This document shows positions 24,403 to 33,489 of a stretch of 64,000 nt of DNA, piece after piece. Origin of the DNA: Pseudomonas sp. 14P_8.1_Bac3 (GTDB taxonomy: Bacteria; Pseudomonadota; Gammaproteobacteria; Pseudomonadales; Pseudomonadaceae); NCBI RefSeq assembly GCF_025466085.1, contig NZ_JANLOD010000078.1, forward strand, positions 186,001 to 250,000, given 5' to 3'. Within the stretch, counting starts at the first letter, position 1. Each line of letters starts with the position of its first letter. A program made the position numbers and the translations under genes. The notes below the pieces were generated by a model. It was given only the letters and a program-made list of their open reading frames with translations. It ran no database searches and had not been told where the DNA came from.

Positions 24403-24430
24403 AACAAAGCCGCCCGAAGGCGGCTTTGTT
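24403..24430 (-). terminator. Terminator of the aroQ-accB-accC operon
   Basis: A perfect 12-bp stem (AACAAAGCCGCC / GGCGGCTTTGTT) with a CGAA tetraloop, 16 bp beyond the accC stop. T-rich on the minus strand, and able to act from either side. Confidence 0.85.
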
Positions 24431-24446
24431 GAAGTCCGGTTAAAGC

Positions 24447-25805
24447 TTAGTGCTTGTCGCCAGCCAGCTTGTGTTCCAGGTAGTGGATGTTGATTCCACC
24501 TTTGCAGAAGCCTTCATCGCGGACCAGGTCGCGGTGCAGCGGGATGTTGGTCTTGATCCCGTCGACAACGATTTCGTCCAGCGCATTGCGCATGCGCGCC
24601 AGGGCTTCGTCACGGGTTGCGCCGTAGGTGATCAGCTTGCCGATCAACGAATCGTAGTTCGGCGGAACGGCATAACCGCTGTACAGGTGCGAATCGACGC
24701 GAACGCCGTTGCCGCCTGGAGCGTGGAAATGCTTGACCGTGCCAGGGCTTGGCATGAAGGTTTTCGGGTCTTCGGCATTGATCCGGCATTCCAGCGCGTG
24801 ACCGCGGATAACCACGTCATCCTGGGTGTACGACAGCTTGTTGCCAGCGGCGATGCTGAGCATCTCCTTGACGATGTCGATGCCGGTGACCATTTCCGAA
24901 ACCGGGTGCTCAACCTGAACGCGGGTGTTCATTTCGATGAAATAGAACGCGCCGTTTTCGTACAGGAATTCGAACGTGCCCGCGCCACGGTAGTTGATGT
25001 CGATGCACGCCTTGACACAGCGAGCGAGGACTTCAGCGCGTGCCTTCTCGTCGATGCCCGGTGCCGGCGCTTCTTCGAGTACTTTCTGGTGACGACGTTG
25101 CAGCGAGCAATCGCGGTCGCCCAGATGGATGGCGTTGCCCTGGCCGTCGGAAAGCACCTGGACTTCCACGTGACGCGGGTTGGTCAGGAATTTTTCCAGG
25201 TAGACCATCGGGTTGCCGAACGCCGCGCCCGCTTCGGAGCGGGTCAGTTTCGCCGAGGAGATCAGGTCTTCTTCTTTATGCACAACGCGCATGCCGCGAC
25301 CACCACCGCCGCCAGCGGCTTTGATGATCACCGGGTAACCGACTTCGCGACCGATGCGCAGAGCGGTTTCTTCGTCTTCCGGCAGCGGGCCGTCGGAACC
25401 CGGAACGGTTGGAACACCGGCGGCAATCATGGCGTGCTTGGCCGACACCTTGTCGCCCATCAGGCGAATGGTGTCGGCTTTCGGACCGATGAAGGCGAAG
25501 CCGGAGTTCTCGACCTGCTCAGCGAAATCGGCGTTTTCCGCAAGGAAGCCGTAGCCGGGGTGAATGGCGGTAGCGCCGGTCACTTCAGCCGCAGCGATGA
25601 TTGCCGGAATGTGCAGATAGGATTGGGCGGCCGAGGCCGGGCCGATGCAGACGGATTCGTCTGCCAGACCCAGGTGCATCAGCTCTTTGTCGGCCTTGGA
25701 GTAAACGGCGACGGTCTTGATGCCCATCTCTTTGCAGGCACGCAGAATCCGCAGCGCGATCTCACCGCGGTTGGCGATCAGAACTTTTTCCAACTTCGCA
25801 GTCAT
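24447..25805 (-). CDS. accC: Biotin carboxylase subunit of acetyl-CoA carboxylase, AccC
   Basis: 452 residues. ATP-grasp enzyme that carboxylates the biotin of AccB in fatty-acid synthesis. LEKVLIANRGEIALRILRACKEMG, IHPGYGFLAENADFA, KAAGGGGGRGMRVV and EMNTRVQVEHPVSE are canonical. ATG 25805 (MTAKLEKVL) fits family length; a reading from 25826 would add seven residues. It is 17 bp downstream of accB. Confidence 0.97.
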   Translation of the reverse strand: MTAKLEKVLIANRGEIALRILRACKEMGIKTVAVYSKADKELMHLGLADESVCIGPASAAQSYLHIPAIIAAAEVTGATAIHPGYGFLAENADFAEQVENSGFAFIGPKADTIRLMGDKVSAKHAMIAAGVPTVPGSDGPLPEDEETALRIGREVGYPVIIKAAGGGGGRGMRVVHKEEDLISSAKLTRSEAGAAFGNPMVYLEKFLTNPRHVEVQVLSDGQGNAIHLGDRDCSLQRRHQKVLEEAPAPGIDEKARAEVLARCVKACIDINYRGAGTFEFLYENGAFYFIEMNTRVQVEHPVSEMVTGIDIVKEMLSIAAGNKLSYTQDDVVIRGHALECRINAEDPKTFMPSPGTVKHFHAPGGNGVRVDSHLYSGYAVPPNYDSLIGKLITYGATRDEALARMRNALDEIVVDGIKTNIPLHRDLVRDEGFCKGGINIHYLEHKLAGDKH

Positions 25806-25822
25806 CAAAGTTTCTCCGCGGT

Positions 25823-26284
25823 TCAAACGATGGTGAACAGCGGTTGGTCGTACTCAACCGGCTGGCCGTCTTCGACGAGGATGGATTCGATCACACCGCT
25901 GGTTTCGGCTTCGATGTGGTTCATCATCTTCATGGCTTCGACGATGCACAGGGTGTCGCCTTTCTTCACGGTCTGGCCGACTTCAACGAAGGACGGCGAG
26001 CTTGGCGAAGACTTGCGATAGAAGGTGCCGACCATTGGCGAACGGGCAACGGTGCCGTTCAGGACAGGGGCGGACGGAGCAGCAGGCGCGGCGGCGGCAG
26101 CCGGGGCAGCAGCGGCAGGCGCTGGAGCCGGAGCGGCCATTGGAGCCGGTGCGTAATACTGTTGAGCCGGGGTTTTGCTGTGACGGCTGATGCGAACGGA
26201 CTCTTCGCCTTCCTTGATCTCGAGCTCGTCGATACCGGACTCTTCCAGCAATTCGATCAGTTTCTTAACTTTACGGATATCCAT
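25823..26284 (-). CDS. accB: Biotin carboxyl carrier protein AccB
   Basis: 153 residues. N-terminal MDIRKVKKLIELLEES, an Ala/Pro-rich linker (about 40-72), and the biotinyl domain with VEAMKMMNHIEAE, in which Lys119 should carry biotin. Operon with accC. Confidence 0.97.
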   Translation of the reverse strand: MDIRKVKKLIELLEESGIDELEIKEGEESVRISRHSKTPAQQYYAPAPMAAPAPAPAAAAPAAAAAPAAPSAPVLNGTVARSPMVGTFYRKSSPSSPSFVEVGQTVKKGDTLCIVEAMKMMNHIEAETSGVIESILVEDGQPVEYDQPLFTIV

Positions 26285-26332
26285 GAATCATCAACTCCCA
26301 AGGGTCGGTCAGGGGCGTTTAACGCTTGTTGT

Positions 26333-26785
26333 TCAAGCTTTAGCCTGTGTTTCAAGCTGCTCTAGGGCGGCCTCCAGGGCCAGCCGATAACCGCTGGCGC
26401 CAAGGCCGCAGATCACTCCCACCGCTACATCGGAGAAATAAGAGTGATGGCGGAAAGGTTCGCGTTTGTGCACGTTGGACAAATGCACTTCGATGAATGG
26501 GATGCTCACCGCCAGCAGCGCGTCACGTAATGCGACACTTGTGTGCGTAAAAGCTGCTGGGTTGATCAGAATGAAGTCCACACCTTCGCTGCGGGCGGCG
26601 TGGATGCGGTCAATCAATTCGTACTCGGCGTTGCTTTGCAGGTGCAGCAAGTGGTGGCCGGCTTCACGGGCACGACGCTCCAGGTCCTGATTGATCTGCG
26701 CCAGCGTCGTAGCGCCGTAGGTGCCCGGTTCGCGGGTGCCGAGCAGGTTCAGGTTGGGGCCGTGCAGAACCAATAGGGTCGCCAT
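26333..26785 (-). CDS. aroQ: Type II 3-dehydroquinate dehydratase AroQ
   Basis: 150 residues. Third step of the shikimate pathway. LHGPNLNLLGTREPGTYG, INPAAFTHTSVALRDAL and EVHLSNVHKREPFRHHSYFSDVA are family signatures. ATG 26785 (MATLLVLHGPN) chosen over an upstream 26812. Leads the conserved aroQ-accB-accC group. Confidence 0.97.
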   Translation of the reverse strand: MATLLVLHGPNLNLLGTREPGTYGATTLAQINQDLERRAREAGHHLLHLQSNAEYELIDRIHAARSEGVDFILINPAAFTHTSVALRDALLAVSIPFIEVHLSNVHKREPFRHHSYFSDVAVGVICGLGASGYRLALEAALEQLETQAKA

Positions 26786-26916
26786 CTGCTGTTCCTTGTT
26801 ATCCGTGTGCAATGATCAGAACCCGGCGACTATGCCGCAAAGCCTTTGTGACTGTCCAGTTCTATGCAATAGCCAGCACGATGGCCGATGTTTGCGCGAA
26901 ATATGTGACCGGGTGA

Positions 26917-28656
26917 TTAAATCCGGTCATTTGCTTTGGCAACACGTTCGGCGAAGTCCGTGGCGTTGATCTCGCCGATCACCCGCACATCGGCGCGCTC
27001 GATGCCGTCCTTGCCGAAAAACATCAGCGCCGGAGGCCCGAACAATTGGTAGCGGTCGAGCAGGGTGCGTTGTTCGGCATTGCTGGCGCTGATGTCGAAG
27101 CGGATCAGCCGATAACCCTTGAGCCGTTCGGTGACGGTGCTGTCGTTGAGCACCTCATGCTCGATGACTTTGCAGCTGATGCACCAGTCGGCGTACCAGT
27201 CGAGCAGCAGTGGCGTGCCGGACAATTGGGCGTCGGCCAGCACACGATCGAGATCGGCCGGGGTAGTGACGGTTTGCCAATCACGGGTGCTTTGCGGCGT
27301 CTGGCCGTTCGTAACGACGCGCGGCTGGCCGATCGGGTTGAGGGGGTCGGTCTGGCCGCTGAAAGCGCCGTACCAGCACGCCAGCGCGTAAAACAGCAGA
27401 AACAGGCCGAGCAGTTGGCCTACGCGTTTGCGCGGTGGTTTGTAGACGAACTCCAGCGCACCCATGAACAGGCCGACGCCACCCGCCAGCAAGCCGATCA
27501 GCAGCAAGGTGATCTGACCCGGCAACACCCGACTGAGCAAACCGATGGCCAGCCCCAGCAGCAACACGCCGATCGCGTTTTTCACGTAGACCAGCCATGG
27601 CCCGCTCTTCGGCAGCCAGGCGGCGCCGCCGGTGGCGACCAGCAGCAATGGCGCGCCCATGCCGAGGCCGAGCATGAACAGCTTCAACCCTCCGCCCAGG
27701 GCGTCACCGCTGGCGCTGATGTACAACAACGCGCCGGCCAGCGGGGCCGAAACGCAGGGCGAAACCAACAGGCTGGAAACCACGCCCAGCACCGCCGCGC
27801 CCCACAATGAGCCACCCTCGGTGCGACCGGCGATGCGATCCAGTCGGCTGCTGATCGCGTGCGGTAACTTCAGTTCGAAGACGCCGAACATCGCCAGGGC
27901 AAACAGCGCAAAAAACATCGCGAACGGCACCAGCACCCAGGCCGATTGCAGGCGTGCCTGAAGATTCAGCTGTGCGCCGAACATCCCCATCAACGCGCCG
28001 AGCAGGGCGAAACAGGCGGCCATCGGCAGCACATAAGCGAGGGAAAGATTGAACCCGCGTAACCCGCCGACCTGACCGCGCAACACCACGCCCGACAGGA
28101 TTGGCAGCATCGGCAGCACGCAGGGGGTGAAGGTCAGGCCCAGGCCCGCGAGGAAGAACAGCGCGAGTCCCCGCCAGCCCCAACTCGCGGTCGTGCCGCC
28201 GGTGCCTTCGATGCTCAGGCGCTCGGTCTCGGGCGGATAGCACAGGCCTTTGTCGGCGCAGCCCTGATAGGTGACGGCAAGCGTGAAGGCGCGTTGATCG
28301 CTGCGCGGCAGTTCGACATCGAGGATGCCGTGGTAGACCTCGACATCGCCGAAGTACTCATCGTGCTTTTGTTCACCTTTGGGCAGTTGCGCCGCGCCGA
28401 GTGCAACATCGACCGGATCGGCGCGAAACTGAAAGCGATGGCGATAGAGGTAATAACCCTCGGTGGCGACGAAGCGCAGCTTGATGGACTGCGGCGTGCT
28501 CTCCACCAGGCTCAGCTGAAAGGCTTCGCGCACCGGCAGGAAGTCGGCACTGTTGTTGATCGAACCCAGCGTCGCGCTGGGCCGGCTTTCCAGCAGGCCG
28601 GCGGCACTGGCCGGCAGGGCGAGCACTAAAAACAGCAGGCAGAGCAAGCGGCGCAT
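26917..28656 (-). CDS. dsbD: Thiol:disulfide interchange protein DsbD (DipZ)
   Basis: 579 residues. Signal peptide (MRRLLCLLFLVLALPASAAG), a periplasmic alpha domain with the CADKGLC pair, a membrane beta domain of eight hydrophobic segments with FTPCVLPMLPI and SPCVSAPLAG cysteines, and a C-terminal thioredoxin-like gamma domain with CISC (492-495). It carries electrons from cytosolic thioredoxin to the periplasm. Gene order matches P. aeruginosa. ATG 28656 rather than 28686, since the shorter form has a clean signal peptide. Confidence 0.95.
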   Translation of the reverse strand: MRRLLCLLFLVLALPASAAGLLESRPSATLGSINNSADFLPVREAFQLSLVESTPQSIKLRFVATEGYYLYRHRFQFRADPVDVALGAAQLPKGEQKHDEYFGDVEVYHGILDVELPRSDQRAFTLAVTYQGCADKGLCYPPETERLSIEGTGGTTASWGWRGLALFFLAGLGLTFTPCVLPMLPILSGVVLRGQVGGLRGFNLSLAYVLPMAACFALLGALMGMFGAQLNLQARLQSAWVLVPFAMFFALFALAMFGVFELKLPHAISSRLDRIAGRTEGGSLWGAAVLGVVSSLLVSPCVSAPLAGALLYISASGDALGGGLKLFMLGLGMGAPLLLVATGGAAWLPKSGPWLVYVKNAIGVLLLGLAIGLLSRVLPGQITLLLIGLLAGGVGLFMGALEFVYKPPRKRVGQLLGLFLLFYALACWYGAFSGQTDPLNPIGQPRVVTNGQTPQSTRDWQTVTTPADLDRVLADAQLSGTPLLLDWYADWCISCKVIEHEVLNDSTVTERLKGYRLIRFDISASNAEQRTLLDRYQLFGPPALMFFGKDGIERADVRVIGEINATDFAERVAKANDRI

Positions 28657-28749
28657 GACGGTCTCGCGTATCGGAGGTGCGGGCATGATAGCGGACAGTA
28701 GCGGGGTGTGCAGGGCTGGGAGTTCTGCGGTGATTGTGCGGACGCCCCC

Positions 28750-28807
28750 GCGGGCAAGCCCGCTCCCACAGGTTATTCGCTGTCCTTGTGGGAGCGGGCT
28801 TGCCCGA
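28750..28807. repeat. REP pair upstream of dsbD
   Basis: Inverted arms CGGGCAAGCCCGCTCCCACA and TGTGGGAGCGGGCTTGCCCG separated by 18 bp, immediately beside the end of the chemoreceptor gene at 28816. Confidence 0.85.
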
Positions 28808-28815
28808 ATGGCGGT

Positions 28816-30765
28816 TTATCTGACGCGGAATGCTTGAACGGCCGTGTGCAACCGTCCACCGAGCACCAACAAATGCTCACCTTGCTCGCGCCCCTCACCA
28901 ATGCGCATCAAGTTATCCCCACCCAATTGGTGAATCCTCTCACTGTGATCGCGGATTTCGCTGACAGCGCCGCTCTGTTGCGCGGTGACATCGGCGATGC
29001 GGATGGCGGTGTCGGAAATGGTCTGGATCGCCCCGACGATTTTATCCAGCGCGCCGTCCGCCGCCTGTGCCTGATTGGCGGTGGCTCTGGCGTGTCCAAC
29101 CTGGGCGCGCATGCCTTCCACCGATTGCCGGGCCGCGGTTTGCAGCCCGGCGATCAAGGTCTGGATCTCTGCCGTCGCGCCGGCGGTGCGTTGCGCCAGC
29201 GAGCGAACCTCTTCGGCGACGACGGCAAAACCGCGACCCATTTCCCCGGCGCGGGCCGCTTCAATAGCCGCGTTCAACGCCAGCAGGTTGGTCTGGTCGG
29301 CAATCGAACGGATGACCGTCAATACGCCGCCAATGGTCGCCGACTCCTCGGCCAGGTGCTCGATCATTTGCGCATTGCCCTGCACTTCGTCGACCAGTGC
29401 GTGCAGGCCGGTCAGGCTCAGGCCAATGACTTTCTGCCCGTGCTCCACCGCCAGCCCGGCATGGCGGCTGGCGTCGGCGGCCTGGCTGGCATCGCCGGCG
29501 ACCTGCTGGATGGTCGCCTCCAGTTCACTCAGTGAGTCGCGAATCATCGCGGTATCGCCGGCCTGATGTTCGGCGCCGCCGTGCAGGTCATTACTCAACT
29601 CGGCCAGGGTGCGGCTGCTGCCGGCGACTTGTTCGGCGTTGAGGCGGATGGTCCCGACCAAGTCGACGAGGTAGGCACGCAGGCGGTTGAGCGAGGCTTG
29701 AATGTCATGCAACTCGCGGTTGGTCTTGCCCAGTTCAATGTCCCGGCTGAAGTCACCCTCGGCCCAGGTCGAGAGCGCTGGCGCAAGGTTGGTCAGCGTC
29801 CGGGCCAGACGTCGCTGCAGCGTGTCGATGAGCAAGGCGATCAGCAGGATCAGACCGATCATCACCCCTTGCATCAGCCGCACTTCGCCCTGGATTTGCC
29901 CGTGCTGGGCGCGAACCACCGGTTCCAGCCCGGCGATGGCCTGCTGCACCGCGGCGATTTTCAGGTGAGTCGCGGCGCTGAGGTCGGCACGTTTCTGAAT
30001 CTGCTCGCGGGTGCGCGCCAGCTCGGCAGGGTAGCGGGTGAGCAGGCTGTTGAGTTCGCGTTTGAGTCCTACGCCGGCGTCTTCGACCTCGGTTTTTTCA
30101 ATGTTCTCAAGGCCCATCATGGCCGCGAAATCGTCGGTGCCCGATTCGGTTTTGCTCGTCACCCCGAGCAGCGGCAGGGCGTTCAGCAGCTCGGCCTGCG
30201 CGCGGATGTTGGTGACTTCACGTTCGACGTCCGCCGCCAGTTCGCTGCGACCGCTGCTGACCAGTTTGTCCCGGGCCAGCGACAGTTTGCCCAGGTGTTG
30301 TGACGCGCCGAGCAGCGGTGTCAGATAGGTTGCGTTGCTGCTGGCGTATTGGCTGAGCTGATCAAGACTGGCGCCGAGTTCGCGTTCGGCTTGCAGCAGC
30401 AGCGCTTGTGGATCGCCCGCGAGTTTGCCGGCGGCCAGCAGGTCGGTTTTGCTGAATTCATCAAGGTTCGCCAGGCTCGGGCGCAAGGTGTCGGCCAAGG
30501 AGGGCGGCAAATCCTTGAGTTCTTGTTGCAGAGTGTCGATGGCCTGGCTGGCACTGCTCAGGCGCAAGGCATCGCCGCTGGCGAGGTAATCCTCGACATT
30601 GCGCGCCACTTCATTCTGAAATTGCTGAGACAAGCCGAGGTAACGCTCCATCAATAAATACGGGCGTTCCAGGGCTCTTTGCGACCACCAGAGCGTGGCG
30701 CCGAGGGCAACACACACGGCCACTAAAAGAAGGGTGTTGAAATTGGTCAGCAGCTTCAGGCGCAT
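28816..30765 (-). CDS. ctpL: Methyl-accepting chemotaxis protein, CtpL-like
   Basis: 649 residues. A membrane segment (about 10-28), a long helical periplasmic ligand domain (about 30-305), a second membrane segment (about 308-328, VMIGLILLIALLIDTL), HAMP and a cytoplasmic signalling hairpin whose tip region reads AAIEAARAGEMGRGFAVVAEEVRSLAQRTAGAT. In P. aeruginosa the gene at this locus is ctpL, a receptor reported for phosphate at low concentration; the ligand here is inferred by locus only. ATG 30765 (MRLKLLTNFN) is chosen over an upstream 30864 reading. Confidence 0.85.
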   Translation of the reverse strand: MRLKLLTNFNTLLLVAVCVALGATLWWSQRALERPYLLMERYLGLSQQFQNEVARNVEDYLASGDALRLSSASQAIDTLQQELKDLPPSLADTLRPSLANLDEFSKTDLLAAGKLAGDPQALLLQAERELGASLDQLSQYASSNATYLTPLLGASQHLGKLSLARDKLVSSGRSELAADVEREVTNIRAQAELLNALPLLGVTSKTESGTDDFAAMMGLENIEKTEVEDAGVGLKRELNSLLTRYPAELARTREQIQKRADLSAATHLKIAAVQQAIAGLEPVVRAQHGQIQGEVRLMQGVMIGLILLIALLIDTLQRRLARTLTNLAPALSTWAEGDFSRDIELGKTNRELHDIQASLNRLRAYLVDLVGTIRLNAEQVAGSSRTLAELSNDLHGGAEHQAGDTAMIRDSLSELEATIQQVAGDASQAADASRHAGLAVEHGQKVIGLSLTGLHALVDEVQGNAQMIEHLAEESATIGGVLTVIRSIADQTNLLALNAAIEAARAGEMGRGFAVVAEEVRSLAQRTAGATAEIQTLIAGLQTAARQSVEGMRAQVGHARATANQAQAADGALDKIVGAIQTISDTAIRIADVTAQQSGAVSEIRDHSERIHQLGGDNLMRIGEGREQGEHLLVLGGRLHTAVQAFRVR

Positions 30766-30817
30766 TGCGGGACTACCAACGGCAGAATGGTAAGTCGCTG
30801 AAGTTATTGCGTTTCTG

Positions 30818-32488
30818 TTACAGAGTGATGACGGACTGGGTCGATTCCGATGAAAAGGTGGCACTTTGCTTTGACGCCCGTGCCGCCTGTACGCGGTTGC
30901 GCCCGGCGTGCTTGGCGCGGTACAGCGCCTCGTCCGCCTGACTGGCCATCATCAGGCCGTCGGAGTCTTCGCACAGCTCGACCACCCCGGCGCTGAAGGT
31001 GCACCAGAGATCCTGGGGCTGAGCCGGGTAATGAATTTCCGCGAAGCGTTGACGGATTTCGTCGAGAACGTTGTAGGCCGCTTCGATATCGGTGTCGGGC
31101 ATGACGATGGCGAATTCTTCGCCACCGTAACGGCCGATGAAGTCGGTCTTGCGCAGACGTTGCTTGAGGAACAGCGCCAGGCTCTTGATCACGCGGTCGC
31201 CCATGGGGTGGCCGTGGCTGTCGTTGACCCGTTTGAAGTGATCGATGTCGAGCATCGCAAAGCTCAACGGCTTGCTCTCGCGACGGGCGCGGAAGCTGCA
31301 GTCTTCGAGCAGTTGCAGGATGTGCGTGTGGTTGTACAGGCCAGTGAGGCTGTCACGCACCATCCGCGCCTTCAGGTTGCGCGCCCGTGCCGCGCGGTTG
31401 CGCACGGTGGTGATCAGGTGCCGCGGCTTGATCGGTTTGGTCAGGAAGTCGTCGCCGCCTTCGCTCATGGCGTCGAGCTGCTTGTCCAGGTCGTCTTCGG
31501 CGGACAGGTAAATGATCGGCACGCTGACGTAACGATCGTTGTGGCGAATGACCTTGGCCAGCTCCGTGCCGGTGCAGGTCGGCATGTACATGTCGAGGAT
31601 GATCAGGTCGGGCTGGAAGTCCGCCAGTTCGGCCATGGCCTGGATCGGATCGATCAATGTCCGGGTGACGATTCCGGCACTGTTGAGCAGGCGCTCGGTG
31701 TGCAGGGCCTGGGCGCGGGAGTCATCGATGATCAGCACTTTATAAGGTTCGTACTGCGCGACGCAGGTCAGGACCTCGATTTTTTCCAGCAGGCTCGACG
31801 CTTCGAGGGTGCCGGTCAGAAATTCCTGGCCGCCGGCACGCACGGCGGCGAGACGGGTCGGGGTGTCAGTTTCAAGCAGGCTGAAAAACAGCAGCGGCAA
31901 CGGTTCATCCAGGCCGACCTGGGCTTCCGCGGCGAGTTTCAGGCCAATGCCCGGACCGCTGAAGTCCACGTCCATGACGATCGCGGCAGGCAAGCGTTCG
32001 ATCATCGACGAGCGGAACGCGGCCACGCTGTCGAGGGATTGGGCGCTGAGGCCGAAGAATTCCAGCTGCTTGGCCAGGCGCTCGGCACGGTCGTGATCCT
32101 GCAGCATCACGTAGATCGGTTTGCGCAGTGGCGGCAGAAAGGTTTGTTCGAGTTGATCGCCGTGACGCAGGCCGGTGCGCGACAGGCGCTGCATCAGGCG
32201 ATTGAGGTCAGTGATCAGCCCACTGTTCAGGCGCCCGCGGTTGGCGTCGACGGCTTCCAGCGACAGGCCGATATGGCGCGCCAGCTGGCTGTGTTCCGGT
32301 TGTTCGAAGCGCTCGGCGAAACGCAGCAGGCGCAGGTTGGCCTCGCTGAGTTCCGACAGGTCGGTGAGCGACCATTCACTGCGTTGCAGGCGCTGCCAGA
32401 TCTCAAGAATTTGACGTGCCTGATGAATTACCCGCTGGGCAAAGTGGTGCTTGAGGCGCTCACGGCTGGGGTCTTCTGGCTCGGTCAT
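30818..32488 (-). CDS. gcbA: Diguanylate cyclase with two receiver domains, GcbA-like
   Basis: 556 residues. A helical N-terminal region (about 1-120), a receiver-like domain without clear phosphorylation acidic triad (about 125-240), a full receiver (about 252-370, KVLIIDDSRA and LIILDMYMP), then GGDEF with RYGGEEF at 455-459. An inhibitory I-site RKTD sits five residues before the motif. It makes c-di-GMP, and the P. fluorescens GcbA homologue promotes surface attachment (family knowledge). It sits just upstream of ctpL, 52 bp apart, as in P. aeruginosa PA4843-PA4844. Confidence 0.9.
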   Translation of the reverse strand: MTEPEDPSRERLKHHFAQRVIHQARQILEIWQRLQRSEWSLTDLSELSEANLRLLRFAERFEQPEHSQLARHIGLSLEAVDANRGRLNSGLITDLNRLMQRLSRTGLRHGDQLEQTFLPPLRKPIYVMLQDHDRAERLAKQLEFFGLSAQSLDSVAAFRSSMIERLPAAIVMDVDFSGPGIGLKLAAEAQVGLDEPLPLLFFSLLETDTPTRLAAVRAGGQEFLTGTLEASSLLEKIEVLTCVAQYEPYKVLIIDDSRAQALHTERLLNSAGIVTRTLIDPIQAMAELADFQPDLIILDMYMPTCTGTELAKVIRHNDRYVSVPIIYLSAEDDLDKQLDAMSEGGDDFLTKPIKPRHLITTVRNRAARARNLKARMVRDSLTGLYNHTHILQLLEDCSFRARRESKPLSFAMLDIDHFKRVNDSHGHPMGDRVIKSLALFLKQRLRKTDFIGRYGGEEFAIVMPDTDIEAAYNVLDEIRQRFAEIHYPAQPQDLWCTFSAGVVELCEDSDGLMMASQADEALYRAKHAGRNRVQAARASKQSATFSSESTQSVITL

Positions 32489-32508
32489 ATCCTGACTACT
32501 AGTTAGGG

Positions 32509-32722
32509 GGCATGCTGAGGTTGAGTGGTGGCTCTATGCTAGCACCTCTTTTCAGTTACATGAGTGTCGTGCGTCAATAAACTGCAAAGCGACGTCATTC
32601 AGTTTCTGACTGCCTGGTCTGAAAATGTCTGATGATTATTTGGAAAGGCCCGCAGATCGGGTACTTCAGGGCGCTTTCGGGCTGTTTGTGCGAAGGATCC
32701 TTCATCCTGGTGAGATTTATTT
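32509..32722. other. Intergenic stretch between gcbA and the T6SS island
   Basis: No gene seen. AT content rises towards the island (for example around 32640-32740). It should hold the gcbA promoter (leftward) and lead into the island. Confidence 0.5.
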
Positions 32723-32804
32723 GTCAGGGGATTCTGGTTTTTCGCGTGCTGGATTTGCACGGGAGTTCGGCTGTTAGGGTGTCAGGGAAACCCTTAGTTA
32801 GATG
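32723..32804 (+). repeat. Leader repeat, copy 1 (T6SS island)
   Basis: About 80 bp resembling the leader before the DUF2515 gene at 33398-33489. Shared blocks include TCAGGGRATTCTG, a middle stretch with CTGG, and TAGGGTGT.AGGRA..CCCTTAG. Here it ends with ATGACTGCGTGA, an ATG that stops after three codons. Confidence 0.75.
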
Positions 32805-32809
32805 ACTGC

Positions 32810-33364
32810 GTGAGTCCGGAAATACGCGGGCACGTTTGGTTCGGTATTCCCATGACCGACGCGAGATTGCGATTCGACGATCCGCAATTTGGATTTACCA
32901 CGCCTGCAGCGCGATTCTTTACCGTCGACTTTGACGACAATGTCATTTTCGGTATCCGCATGTCGCCGCAGATCGAGCCGCTGTTGCTCGATGACGCTTT
33001 AAAGGTAGCGCTGGATTTGCAAAACCAGTGGCGCGAAGGCGGATGGAGAATGGCCGGCAGGACACGGTATCCGCCCTTTGCCGATACGCCTGAATGGCGC
33101 GCACAGTTGCGCGACGTGAATAGAGGCGGATCGGTCTACTGGAAGGCTGGCAAAAAACATCAAGTCACCATGCACATGTACCGTTTCAAATACGACAGAC
33201 GACCCGACGAAGAGCGCTACCTCATCACACTGTCGATCAGCAAGCCATGGACGCCATTCGCAGAAGATGGCGACGAAGGTGATCTCATTGAGCTGGATCC
33301 ATCCATTCCGCTAACCCTCTTGTTTCCGAGTGGGACGAGGCGCACAGATAAGGTCAATTTGTAA
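32810..33364 (+). pseudogene. Truncated copy of the T6SS-island membrane partner
   Basis: An open frame of 184 codons whose sequence from SPEIRGH matches the complete gene at 34635-35321, from its residue 60, very closely (about 75% by eye in the first 100 residues). The first 59 residues, including the membrane anchor, are missing. Without an N-terminal anchor it would be cytosolic if made at all, from a GTG at 32810 with no proper Shine-Dalgarno. Its C-terminus differs from the full copy (DLIELDPSIPLTLLFPSG tail). I treat it as a remnant of a duplicated effector-partner module, though residual function cannot be excluded. Confidence 0.7.
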
Positions 33365-33397
33365 GAAGTATCTGAAACCCCATTGGAGCATTGCCCA

Positions 33398-33489
33398 TCA
33401 GGGAATTCTGATTTTCTGTTTGCTGGGTTCGCCTGATTTCGATGGTTGGTAGGGTGTAAGGAAGCCCTTAGATAGCCATATGAATCATG
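33398..33489 (+). repeat. Leader repeat, copy 2, upstream of DUF2515 gene
   Basis: The intact counterpart of 32723-32804, ending at the start codon of the DUF2515 gene. The conserved TAGGGTGT and CCCTTAGATAG blocks lie 12-40 bp before the ATG. May hold the promoter or 5' leader of the module. Confidence 0.7.

Noticed and set aside
24450..26021. A 523-codon frame opposite accC/accB
   Set aside because: Shadow of accC and accB; no protein-like features.
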